Source: Lineus longissimus (Eukaryota; Nemertea; Pilidiophora; Heteronemertea; Lineidae). From it: 64,000 nt of DNA. The stretch covers positions 12,584,001 through 12,648,000 of the forward strand of contig NC_088312.1 in NCBI RefSeq assembly GCF_910592395.1, read 5' to 3'. Every line of letters begins with the position of its first letter. Position 1 is the first letter of the stretch. The notes below the pieces were generated by a model. The model was given only the letters and a program-made list of their open reading frames with translations, made no database searches and was not told the DNA's origin. Shown in pieces: positions 38,284 through 48,144 of this stretch. Position numbers and translations under genes: made by a program.

Positions 38284-38742
38284 GTACCAGCGTTTCTGGA
38301 AAGGGCCTATGCCCAATGCCCAACAGGAACTGCCATGTAATAGGCCTTTTCGAGAAGACGAATCAGCGCCAAAACAAATCAAATGCACACTCAGAACGGG
38401 TAGTTGTAAAACAAGAAACACAGAAACGAAACAGAAACACAGAAACACAGAAACGAAACGCAGAAACCAGTCTTGTGGCGAATTCTGCTCTGCAGACTCC
38501 ATCTTGTTGCCATGGTTGTGGCCGCGAACGCGGGTGTAACTAAAACTGGTATTCAGTCGGAATGGAAGGAGGAATGCTCATTTCCCAATACCCCTTTTAG
38601 CCTCATCAACGTGTGCGCAGATTTTGATCGTGCCCCTGACCATGCCGATCCACCATCTGTAGGGCATGAGGACTTTATGATCGATATGAGCCGCCAGTAA
38701 GTCGGCATGACCAATGACCAGAACACGACCATAGGCCTGCTA

Positions 38743-38886
38743 GGAATGTACAATAGAACATGACTCTCTATTCGAAGGACTATTTTCTATTTACACTGAC
38801 CTCCCCAATACACTACATGTATGTACTACACGGCGTAAATAGAAAATAGTCCTTCGAATAGCGAGTCCTGTTCTTTTGTACATTCC
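38743..38886. repeat. Foldback hairpin, about 58-bp arms
   Basis: GGAATGTACAATAGAACATG then TATTCGAAGGACTATTTTCT at left are matched in inverted order near 38829-38886. The spacer holds the unpaired part near ACTACATGTATGTACTACAC. Confidence 0.8.
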
Positions 38887-39916
38887 ATGGCCTGTGCACG
38901 ACACTTGGCTGAACTTCCCTACTGCAACCTCATTAACATAAACAGATATTTAAAGGGACTATTTATAGGCAGCAGCTGGGCAGGCAAAGATTGAGTTACT
39001 CCAAGTCCAAGTCTAGTGCCCGCCCCCCCCCCCACTTTACTCTATTCTAGTCGCCAAAATTGGTCTCTCACGTCTCACATAACGTCGAAATGATTCACCC
39101 ATGTACTGGTACCGTACCTTGCATTTAGTGCTGCATCAGACGGGATTTGTAGGATGATCCTGGTACTTCATGTAAATTGAACACTACAAGGCAAGATGTT
39201 GCACTGCACCTTCATTTAAAATAACATGCTGTAGGAATCGAATCGAACCTACCAAAGTACTACACCACCACCTCAAAAGACTTCACCCATATCGTGCCGC
39301 CACCTCCCCCCCCCCCCCCCAAGTTGCTCCATGTATCCCCTCAACAACTCTATTGCATTCCGGCTGGCCGCAACCCACCAACCTAAGATTTTACTTTTAA
39401 ACGACAATAACAACGGATTGGGCAAGGAAAGTATCGGCGTGCCGCTTGATTCCAACTTTTATGAAAACCCGTTTGATTTTCGTTTCTGCGTTTCGTTTCT
39501 GCGTTTCTGTGTTTCTGTTTCGTTTCTGTGTTTCTTGTTTTACAACTACCCACTCAGAACTGAGAACATGCCAGAAGGCCTTAGCCGACTTCAGACGATG
39601 CCTAGAGACACAGCACTCCTTTGTTTAAGGTGAAAAGGCATGACTGGTCAGCGCCAAAACAAACATCTTCGAATTTGTCGGGACCGGTACCGTAGCCAGC
39701 GTAGGTGTACACTCCACCTTCATCAGAAATTGTCCAAAAAATGTACATTCAATGATTCATTCAACATTACCATATCTACGAGTTAAAACTAAGGAATTTG
39801 AATGGCTCTGAAAAGAAATTCAGTCTTCAATGGGAATACATGTACAACGAGACACTACAAATGCACTACGCAGTGCAACTGTGTTTACGTGTCTACATTG
39901 TATACACATAACCGAC

Positions 39917-40120
39917 ATGGCGCGAGACGTCACCCGACAACTTCATGCCCGGTTCACAAACATTTCTAACCATTTGAACGCAAATGTCAAACGCTCTAAC
40001 CAACCCTATCTCACCTTTATAAACAGTTTGACAACTGTATCTGATTTAGACGCCATGATAACTGTTAAATTTCGTGAAATCGACAAGAAACTTGTACAGT
40101 CAAACACGTCCGACACTTGA
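39917..40120 (+). CDS. Small unassigned ORF, 67 aa
   Basis: An ATG in context ACCGACATGG opens a 67-codon frame ending TGA. The predicted protein is basic in the middle and looks like amphipathic helix throughout (for example QLHARFTNISNHLNANVKR, then DAMITVKFREIDKKLV), with no low complexity and no overlap with a recognised repeat. I do not recognise the family. It could be a small coiled-coil-type protein, an exon of a larger gene, or chance; the preceding in-frame codons reach back to about 39830. Confidence 0.25.
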   Translation: MARDVTRQLHARFTNISNHLNANVKRSNQPYLTFINSLTTVSDLDAMITVKFREIDKKLVQSNTSDT

Positions 40121-40246
40121 GCGACGAGGCTAACACAAGACCTCGCCCTTAAATGAACTACGCATGCGTTAGCCGGACAGTGTCGTCTACCAAAATAAAT
40201 GGCGGCATTTTTGAATTCAGTTTTCTGGTGTTGAGTGTACAAATAA

Positions 40247-41850
40247 CTTGAGTTCCCATTGAATGGTTTATCTCCGCTATGAATCCCTCCCTCAGATGAC
40301 TACAATATCTTGAGTTCCCATGGGATAGTTTATCTCCACTAATATGAGGAAGGCTCAGGCCTTGATAGGGAGCTCTTCGTTAATAGGGCTGGTGAGCGAG
40401 AAGACTCGGTGGGGGGGGGGGGGGGGGGGGGTTATATAGTTAGGATGATGCCATCATGGTAGTTTACCGAAGAAGCAGTTGGCTAGCACACAATGTCAAT
40501 GATTGATGGCGAGTAGTTGGTGGGTGGGAGAGGGGGGATATAGTTAGGATGATGCCATCATGGCAGTTGACCCAATAGACGCTGTCGCAGTATAGAAAAT
40601 AAGTGGGGAGAATGTGGGAAACTAAACACAACAGGAGAAGGATAGGTATTTTTGCCCGGAGATAAGCATAATGATCCCAAGACCCAAGTGTAATTAAGAT
40701 TTATATTCTAATTCAAAAAGACCAACGTCGCCTAGACATACAGTCATGCATAGACTGGTGTAGCACAATGCATGAGACACCCTGTATAACGCAAATTTGA
40801 AAAAATTTCACCTCTATGCCTTATAACTTCAAGATTAACACCTGATCACTTGGTCAAACTTGGTCAGATGTATTCTACAATACAAGAGACATGCTATTCA
40901 GAAATGTGTTGGTTTGTGTGAGAGTAACGTACTGCCAGGTCTACAGCCGCTGGAACAGGGGTATGCATGAAATGACGTCGCGTCATTTTTGGAGGCAGGT
41001 AGGCCTGGCCTCCGCACCGGCTTGTGAGACCTGAGGGTAGCGCGTGCGTTTGAGTTAAGTGCGCATGCGCTTTCTACGGAAAATTAAAATGGCCAGTGTT
41101 GTGGACGAGTGGTTTCAGGTTTCACGGTAGGATTTTGACATGGAAACGGGGAAATAGACATTGAGACCAATGTACTTTCAAGATTATTGCATTATTAATG
41201 GAACCAGACCGTTGACATATTGTCACACCCCATGATATTGACGAAATCGTCGTCGAAACGGGCAGCCCCGGACCGATCATGTTGGTGCGCTTGAAACTAC
41301 GGAAAAGTTAGCAGACGGAAAATCTTTTGCGGAATTTTGCCAGTTCAAAGCACGATTTCGTCGCGGAAAGAGAAAAATAATCTCTGGCAGCGATGCAGCT
41401 TGTTGTTTAATGCATTTCGATTCGCCCCAGGGTATCGTTACACTTTGATTCGGCCCTGTTTTGACGAAATCTTCAACCGAACAGCGGCTTCTCTGCGTAA
41501 ACATCGTAGCGTCCCGCTGAATTGTTTGGAAAAAGAAAATCTCTCCCCAGGTAAATTGCTGTGCATTAGCGTATACGATTCGCGTGCAAAAATGTCACCT
41601 GGTTGCAGAGGTTTTCTGGTTCCGGTCAACCGGGTCAAGTTTTTTTCGTTGACGGTATACACACACACATTCGACCCTTAACCATAGCTCGCTTAAGAGC
41701 TCCCTATGAATCCCTCCCACAGATGACTACAATAACTTGAGTTCCCATTGAATGGTTTAACTCCAGTATGAATCCCTCCCTCGGGTGACTACATGAGTTC
41801 CCATTGAATGGGTTATCTGCAGTATGAATCCATATCCTCAGATGACCACA
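40247..41850. repeat. Segment bounded by direct repeats of a ~55-bp unit
   Basis: The phrase AACTTGAGTTCCCATTGAAT then GGTTTATCTCC, TATGAATCCCTCCC and AGATGACTACAAT occurs about twice at 40247-40345 and about 2.5 times at 41703-41850. Between them lie a G-run of about 20 (40411), a repeated TATAGTTAGGATGATGCCAT (40434 and 40539) and a GC-richer patch near 41040-41110. No gene could be confirmed between the repeats. Confidence 0.6.
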
Positions 41851-41910
41851 TTATTTATCTGCTAGGACTCTCCCCCCTCCCGCTCCCTCCCCATTACCAC
41901 CTTGGTAGAT

Positions 41911-42020
41911 GTTTATCACCGCGGTGGGAAAATGTTTCTCACCACGGTGACAAATATTTTCCACCCGCGATGAGAAATGTTTCCAACTTTGGCGAGAAAT
42001 ATTTTCTACTGCGGTGACAT
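41911..42020. repeat. Minisatellite of ~23-bp palindromic units
   Basis: About five imperfect units of the form TTTCTCACCGCGGTGAGAAA-like sequence follow one another (TCACCGCGGTGGGAAAA, TCACCACGGTGACAAAT, CACCCGCGATGAGAAAT, CTTTGGCGAGAAATAT, CTACTGCGGTGACAT). Each unit is itself partly palindromic. Confidence 0.75.
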
Positions 42021-42111
42021 ACGACGCGGTTGTAAATCGGGAGAAAAAATCTAATTCAAAAGACAAAATCGCATGTCCTATCTCGGCCACCGTACAGGAT
42101 GACTATATAGT

Positions 42112-42350
42112 GGCGTCACCTGTGCTTGTTCTTGCTGCGATTTGGTGAAATCCGAAAAAAAACTGAATGAGAGACGTTTACTCATTTGCATAATATTTAA
42201 ACTTCGGAACCTAGGAGCGCCACTATCGGTGCTGAGACAAACCAGACTGCAGGGCGACAAATTTTTACCGAAGTCTTTTGGCGGGAAAAAGATACAACCT
42301 GAGAAATAGGTTTTTGAATATCGAGAGGCGGAGTGTATTGAAATGAGCAT
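42112..42350 (-). repeat. Family H repeat, inverted relative to 47155-47340
   Basis: Shared inverted words are TTGCATAATATT / CAATATGCAAATGAGT, GGAGCGCCACTATCG / CGATAGTGGCGCTCC, and ATTTGGTGAAATCCG / CGGATTTCACCAAAT. The neighbouring AGAGGCGGAGTGTATTGAAA also recurs inverted at 16625-16648 and in variant form near 20763, so it marks another repeat edge. Confidence 0.6.
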
Positions 42351-42673
42351 ATGGCAGTACAGAGGTCATGGTTCCAGGATGCATCCCAATGTACTCAAAT
42401 AGTTCTCCTGCGCATGCGGGAATACAGATGACCCATCCTGAGGAACTCTGGGGTGATTTCCTCAGGATGGGATGACCAGGAACTCAACAAATGCACTTGT
42501 TTTAAGAAATGACTGGTCATATCTTATTGAATAGTTTAAACCCTTTGTCCTTTGTATGCACATCCACGGTAATGACGGTACTGCCCAATCTCAAATTTCA
42601 AATATATCATATATCATTGTGCAGGTGGATAAATGAAAGACAATAGGCATATTATTGTGACCACGCAGTAGAC

Positions 42674-43278
42674 TGTACACACTGACAACATTTTGGGAAA
42701 CATGTTGGCCAACATGTTGTCCAGGTGCGATGTTATCGAAAATTTGGCCCTGTATACACATGACAACATTCGACAACATGTTGGGCAACTTGTTGTCGAA
42801 TGTTTCCGAGAAATGAGGATTTTGGAGGGAATATTTTGGAGGGAAATTCATAAACAATGGAAGATTCCAAGAGAAGAAGATGTATTGTCGGTGGCTCTGC
42901 CATAATTTTACGTATCCTGATTGAAAGACGGCGAAGTAGACGTAAAGATGAGAAAAGAGTGTGGACAAGACCATGGATTTATATGAGATACCAGCATGGG
43001 GCAAATTTTGTAGCTATTTCTAGAATAGCAGCTTTCTTTTTGTTCTTGTCTTTATATTCCCTGGATGTTACATCCCATAAACAGGCACAACTTTCCCATT
43101 ACTGCAATAAGTTGTTCAACTTCACTCATGTCACTCAGTAACCATTCCTTGCTTGAGGTTGCCATTTTGACTAGATCACATGGCTTAAGGTAGATCATGT
43201 GATTTGTGGCCTATTTCTGATTGGATAAAACTCGACAACATCATTAGCATCTCGGCAACAAAATTGATTTTGTATTAA
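42674..43278. mobile_element. PIF/Harbinger-derived left arm of a large palindrome
   Basis: This ~600-bp arm is an inverted copy of about 43435-44045. Its plus strand from about 42857 reads an N-terminal Harbinger-transposase-like segment (KRRRC..., then RVWTRPWIYMRYQHGANF, like the RPW(I/L)..R...GA motif of that family). Its minus strand reads a degraded MADF/Myb-SANT-like segment (SREYKDKNKKKAAILEIATK). Both are short remnants without catalytic DDE residues. Confidence 0.7.
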
Positions 43279-44204
43279 GCTCTGTACACACTGACAACAT
43301 TTTGGGAAACATGTTGGCCAACATGTTGTCCAGGTGCGATGTTATCGAAAATGTTGGCAGTGTGTACAGTTCGGAAACATTCGGTAACATGTTGGCCAAA
43401 TGTTGCTCAAATGTTGTCGAAATAATACAAAATCAATTTTGTTGCCGAGATGCTAATGATGTTGTCGAGTTTTATCCAATCAGAAATAGGCCACAAATCA
43501 CATGATCTACCTTAAGCCATGTGATGTAGTCAAAATGGCAGCCTCAAGCAAGGAATGGTTACTGAGTGAAGTTGAACAACTTATTGCAGTATGAGAAAGT
43601 TGTGCCTGTTTATGGGATGTAACATCCAGGGAATATAAAGACAAGAACAAAAAGAAAGCTGCTATTCTAGAAATAGCTACAAAATTTGCCCCATGCTGGT
43701 GTCTCATATAAATCCATGGTCTTGTCCACACTCGTTTCTCGGCTGTTATAAAACGCGGATTTTCTCATCTTTACGTCTTCTTCGCCGTCTTTCAATCAGG
43801 ATACGTAAAATTATGGCAGAGCCACCGACAATACATCTTCTTTTCTTGGAATCTTCGATTGTTTATGAATTTCCCTCAAAAATATTCCCTCAAAAATCCT
43901 CATTTCTCGGAAACATTCGACAACAAGTTGCCCAACATGTTGTCGAATGTTGTCATGTGTATACAGGGCAAAATTTTCGATAACATCGCACCTGGACAAC
44001 ATGTTGGCCAACATGTTTCCCAAAATGTTGTCAGTGTGTACAGAGCTTTATTTCGACAACATTTGAGCAACATTTGGCCAACATGTTACCGAATGTTTCC
44101 GAATGTTTCCCAACTGTACACACTGCCAACATTTTCGATAACATCGCACCAGGACAACATGTTGGCCAACATGTTTCCCAAAATGTTGTCAGTGTGTACA
44201 GAGC
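43279..44204. mobile_element. PIF/Harbinger-like non-autonomous element with ~155-bp TIRs and TAA duplication
   Basis: The element starts GCTCTGTACACACTGACAAC and ends with its complement GTCAGTGTGTACAGAGC. It is flanked by TAA (43276-43278 and 44205-44207), the TWA-type target expected of PIF/Harbinger. TIRs of about 155 bp (43279-43434 and 44046-44204) enclose a 610-bp interior. The plus-strand interior from 43535 reads SSKEWLLSEVEQLIAV, a TGA stop, then WDVTSREYKDKNKKKAAILE, a MADF-type DNA-binding domain remnant like the second protein of Harbinger elements. Confidence 0.75.
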
Positions 44205-44410
44205 TAATGTTCGCTTCCAACCCCCCACCCCCAACAGGCGCGGATCCAGGATTATAGGCAGGAGGGGGTGCAACCTTTGTGAAAAGGGACTGTATATGCT
44301 GGCGATGCCCCCACACTGCCATTACCGGTAAATGCGTTTTTTCCTGCCATCTGGGAATGTACGTATTACCACGTATTTCCTAGTTGCAAAAAAGATGAAA
44401 TTTTATTTGA

Positions 44411-45279
44411 CCACACTGGATTAAGACAACTCCTGCCAGACAACATCACATCCTCAGAAGCAAGACTATTCGCAGATGACTGCTTGATGTTCAAGCTGAT
44501 AAAGACCTTGGCTGATGCAGAGGCATTACAAAAAGACCTGACCGAATTGGAACTATGGGAGCAGAAATGGCAGATGGCCTTTAATCCAACTAAGTGCTCT
44601 GTCATCCGCATCCGTACCAACAAGCGCCAGAAGGTAATTAACTTCCCCTACAAACTACACGGCCACATCCTTGACGAAGAAGAACACAGCAAGTATCTGG
44701 GGGTCACGATCAGCAACGACCTCACCTGGACTACGCATGTTAACACAGTGGTAGCCAAGGGTCACCGGACACTAGGGTTTCTAAGAAGGAACTTCTGGCA
44801 ATGCAACACCCAGGTCAAAACATCAATGTACACAACACTCCTGAGGCCAACACTTGAATACGCAGCCCCAGTATGGGACCCAAACCTCCAAAAAGACATT
44901 GCGGCAGTCGAAAAGATCCAGCGTAGTGCAGTCCGTTTTGTAACTAACATATCGCCAAAGAACACCCGGCACAGTAACTACCATCCTAAAGGACCTAAAC
45001 TGGAACTCCCTAGAACAAAGAAGAAAACAAGCATCCTTGATAGCCCTCTTTAGAATTACCAACAACCTAGTAGACATCTCCCCATCATACCTGAATACAG
45101 GCGACACAAGAACAAGAGGGACAAACAAATTTTTCCAAGAGCGATGTGACACCTGCCAAGAGCGCCAATCCTTCTTCCACCGAACCATCCCTATGTGGAA
45201 CCGTCTCCCAGAAGACATGAGGACGCTGGATAACTTTGAGGCCTTCAAGTCCCAGCTATCCACCCTCCCGAGACTTTAG
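44411..45279 (+). pseudogene. Non-LTR retrotransposon RT fragment (Jockey/CR1-like), frameshifted
   Basis: The frame opens mid-RT with ARLFADDCLMF, the catalytic FADD box, then QKWQMAFNPTKCSVIRI, KYLGVTISNDLTW, RTLGFLRRNF and RPTLEYAAPVWDP, the normal order of the RT palm and thumb. The reading shifts near 44960-45000 and continues in another frame as ASLIALFRITNNLVDI to RTIPMWNRLPEDMRTLDNFE and a stop at 45279. The endonuclease and N-terminal RT are missing. A tail of GATGAAGATGAA repeats near 45397-45421 probably marks the element's 3' end. Confidence 0.9.
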
Positions 45280-46129
45280 AGAATTCAGATGATTGTACAT
45301 AGTTTTTAAACCGCACCGACCAGACGTTTTATCGCTCCGCATGCACACAGCACCATATGATCAATTACGTCCCGAAAGGAACCCGATCATTATAAGGATG
45401 AAGATGAAGGATGAAGATGAAGACATTTGGAATCGGTCCAGACTGGTTTATTGAAAAAATCAAGCCTGTTTTAGCTGACCCATAAAGGGAGACTAGAGGC
45501 AGCAGTCAAGATAGGCAGGTGTATAGGCAAGATTAAGTCACACGAAATCGCCAATAGGATCTCTCCTAGGCCTATACCTGCCATACCAGTCACTACAAAG
45601 TTGGAAAATGGGGTGGATTTCGTAGCGTGAGGCTGGAACTAAAAATTCAAGAGTTATTGGTGCGACTGGTATGGCATGTGTGATAGTACAGGATGCCCTA
45701 TCATCTCACACCAACCACGACCCCCTTGGATCTTGTTTTTTTCCAGCCATCGTCATTTTAAAACGAACAAAGATGGGAAATGGGGTGGATTTTGGGTGAG
45801 GCTGGAACTCAAAATTCGAGTTGTTTATTATAACTCACACAACGGAGTGAGTGTAATGGTTACGTGTATGTATAAAGTGTAAACAAAATTCATATATCCA
45901 TCATGTCCATCGAATCTGAAAAAATTTGTGCAGACCCATGACAGTTCCGGTTCCGGTACAGTTTGTTGCATTCCATACGGGCCGCGCTTGCCGATCCTGC
46001 TTTCACGACGCACCGCAACCACAGTTACCATGATTCCCGTTGTTGACGCAATTATTTCATGACGTCATGAGCCATTGACCAATCACGCAAGTAGATTTAT
46101 TCACACCGGCGCCACTGTCTTGAAGTGTA

Positions 46130-46670
46130 TCTAAAAATCGTCTGCAAGAACATACAGGACAACAACGTCGGCGGAGACAGTTGTGACCTTTCATTGCAGA
46201 CGAAGTAAACGTCCTCTTCTTCTCGATTTACGTACTTTACTTCAAAAAAGTCAGTTTTAACACTACTGCACAAATATAGAGTTGTCTTAAAGTTCCATTT
46301 GGATAGAGATTTGACGGACTGATTTGGAAATTCATTCCAACCATGCAACTGTTTCAGAAATGAGAAAAAGCTCCTGGGTGTCATGACATGCATGATGTGT
46401 CTTGCCTCTGCATTTTTGTACTCGGACATGTCAGAGGGCTTTCAACTTTCATATCATTGAAGAAATAATTCATTCCAATCTACAAGTATATCAATCACAT
46501 CATTTATTTAAGAATCGTCTGCTAGGACATACAGGACAACGTCGGTGGAGACAGTTGTGACATTTCAATTTTCATTGCATTGAGATTTGACGGACTGATT
46601 TGGAAATTCATTCCAATCATGCAACTGTTTCAGAAATGAGAAAAAGCTCCTGGGTGTCATGACATGCATT
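46130..46670 (+). repeat. Diverged direct duplication
   Basis: TCTAAAAATCGTCTGC...ACATACAGGACAACAACGTC at 46130 is repeated as AAGAATCGTCTGCTAGGACA at 46510. The downstream phrase GATTTGACGGACTGATTTGG then CAACTGTTTCAGAAATGAGA and CTCCTGGGTGTCATGACATG recurs at 46310 and 46570. The second copy lacks about 110 bp of the first. An apparent 110-aa minus frame (46097-46429) covers the first copy but is not kept in the second. Confidence 0.8.
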
Positions 46671-47154
46671 CAATTATTATTTCACCACAAAGAGCTGCTT
46701 CTGTCCGCAGATATGAGACAGCTACCGGGGCCTTATTGTTCAGCGTCTCCAAGGAATTCTATTTTTAGAGTCCAATGGGGGGGGGGGCTTCCCCCCAATG
46801 TACTGACTAAAACCTGTCACTTTCAGAGAACGGGGGAGGGGGTTTGGGGGACTCATCCCCCAATGTACTGGCTATATATGTCAGAAGGACAGTTGTGTGA
46901 GTTCACTGGAGATTGCTCTTTACATATTATTGGACGTCATGGGAATGGGGTTATTCGCTGACTGAACTGAGTACTACGTTAACATCAAAACTGTTTCCAG
47001 CAACCGGTTTCTTGCAACTTCTGCAAAAAGGGAACTTTACGTGGGAGGGTACGCACCCCCTGTACCCCCCTCCCCATGGATCCGCCCTTGCCCCAAGCAC
47101 GGGTTGGCCACCCAAACATGCTTAACTTTACTCATTCGTCTTACGCAGTACAAA

Positions 47155-47340
47155 TTACTCCCGCCAAATTTCCCGCCCACCAGCCTGGTTTACCTTAGCA
47201 TCGATAGTGGCGCTCCTCAGTTCCGACGTTCATACAATATGCAAATGAGTAAGCCTTCCTCATTTAGTTTTTCCGGATTTCACCAAATCGCTAGAAGAAA
47301 TCCGACATCCCTCGATGTGTAAATCGAGGATGTAACAAAT
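47155..47340 (+). repeat. Family H repeat, second copy
   Basis: Matches 42112-42350 in the opposite orientation (CGATAGTGGCGCTCC, CAATATGCAAATGAGT, CGGATTTCACCAAATCG). The left edge joins a GC-rich phrase, CCCCCCTCCCCATGGATCCG, that resembles another dispersed repeat edge near 44226. Confidence 0.6.
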
Positions 47341-47557
47341 CGCAGTCCATGTGTATTGTTTTGACAGAAAAGTCCACTTAGGAAGCTTCTTTTTCTACGA
47401 GGTGATCGAGCGATTTATTGTATGTCGATGTTCATTAAAGTACACGTTAGTTGGGTTTCTATTTGAAATTGATGTAAGACCGCGCAGAAAAGTGCAGATG
47501 AAAGAAAATACTCGGAATTGAATGGACTTGAATCAATGAATTGAATGGTTAAAGTTT

Positions 47558-47779
47558 TAAAGGGACAGTATTAGGCCTAGGTGGCAGCTAGGCAGGCAAG
47601 ATATAGTTACACAAAGTCGCCAATAGGGGTCTCTCGAAATGATTGACGCTGTACCACAAGGAATAAATTTAGTGCTGAATCTGAAATGACACAGGGTCCT
47701 TACTATGTAGGCCTATATTACTAGTCACCTGAAGATGGCCAAATAAGCCCCTCTGCTCCTGCCTATAACCCCCCTTTAA
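47558..47779 (+). mobile_element. Family C repeat, copy 2
   Basis: Full-length match, in opposite orientation, to 24914-25134, from TAAAGGGACAGTATTAGGCC to CCTGCCTATAACCCCCCTTT. It lies about 175 bp upstream of the SMARCAD1 exon 1 acceptor. Confidence 0.7.
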
Positions 47780-47954
47780 GTATCATCCCATTTAATTACT
47801 TAGGGCAGGCCTATTCATTGGTAAAAAATTCATGCCTGTGCCGCTATATGACCACTGTGACAAGAATTTTTAAAAATCCACCTAGGGCCCAGCACTGACT
47901 CAGAAGAAGAGTTAATACGGAGCCTATACAATATTTTTATCCTCTCTTTTTCAG

Positions 47955-48144
47955 TCTTAAGTCCAGCGATTGGCTCTCATCACAAACATGTCGGGTACTG
48001 GTATATCAAGCCTCTTGAAGTACAGGTTTCAGCCTAATGCAAAGACTCAAAATAAACTGCAGCCAGCCGGCACTGACTCGTCCCAAAGTAGCAAGAACGC
48101 CTCAAGTCCGAGTACTTCCACGCCACGTCAAAAAGATCCTTGCA
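47955..48144 (+). CDS. SMARCAD1: SMARCAD1 exon 1 (5' UTR plus start)
   Basis: The pyrimidine tract CCTCTCTTTTTCAG precedes 47955, so a non-coding exon probably lies upstream. An in-frame TAA stands before the ATG at 47988 in context CAAACATGT, supporting this start. The coding part reads MSGTGISSLLKYRFQPNAKT, then a Ser/Thr/Gln-rich stretch. Two weak donors fit the next exon's phase: GTAAAT after 48144 and GTACAA after 48171; the choice changes nine residues. Confidence 0.7.

Larger units (their letters stand above)
32519..42111. other. Intergenic / possible CLIC 5' region with dense foldback elements
   Basis: No exon could be assigned. The stretch contains one full family B element, at least four inverted-repeat hairpins, an inverted pair of CAGAAACGAAA-type simple repeats (38414-38470 and 39480-39545), C and G runs near 39022, 39308 and 40411, and one small intact frame at 39917-40120. 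The missing CLIC first exon and promoter are probably somewhere here. Confidence 0.5.
45425..47954. other. Region upstream of SMARCAD1: repeats, no confirmed exon
   Basis: No coding exon is supported. It holds a doubled ~50-bp phrase (GGGTGGATTT..GAGGCTGGAACT at 45609 and 45785), a ~160-260 bp direct duplication (46130-46670), G-run-bearing phrases ending CCCCCAATGTACTG (46789 and 46857), a family H copy and a family C copy. A non-coding first exon and the promoter of SMARCAD1 may lie here, since its first coding exon is preceded by an acceptor. Confidence 0.5.

Noticed and set aside
40411-40431. G run as a biological signal
   Set aside because: A mononucleotide run of this kind is common in these gaps and its length is prone to sequencing error.
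41091-41681. Possible gene start (MASVVDEWFQ) followed by open frames
   Set aside because: A stop comes after 13 codons, the only donor nearby is weak, and downstream frames show no recognised domain or consistent splicing.
46097-46429. 110-aa minus-strand frame
   Set aside because: It covers one copy of a local duplication, the second copy does not keep the frame, and no family was recognised.
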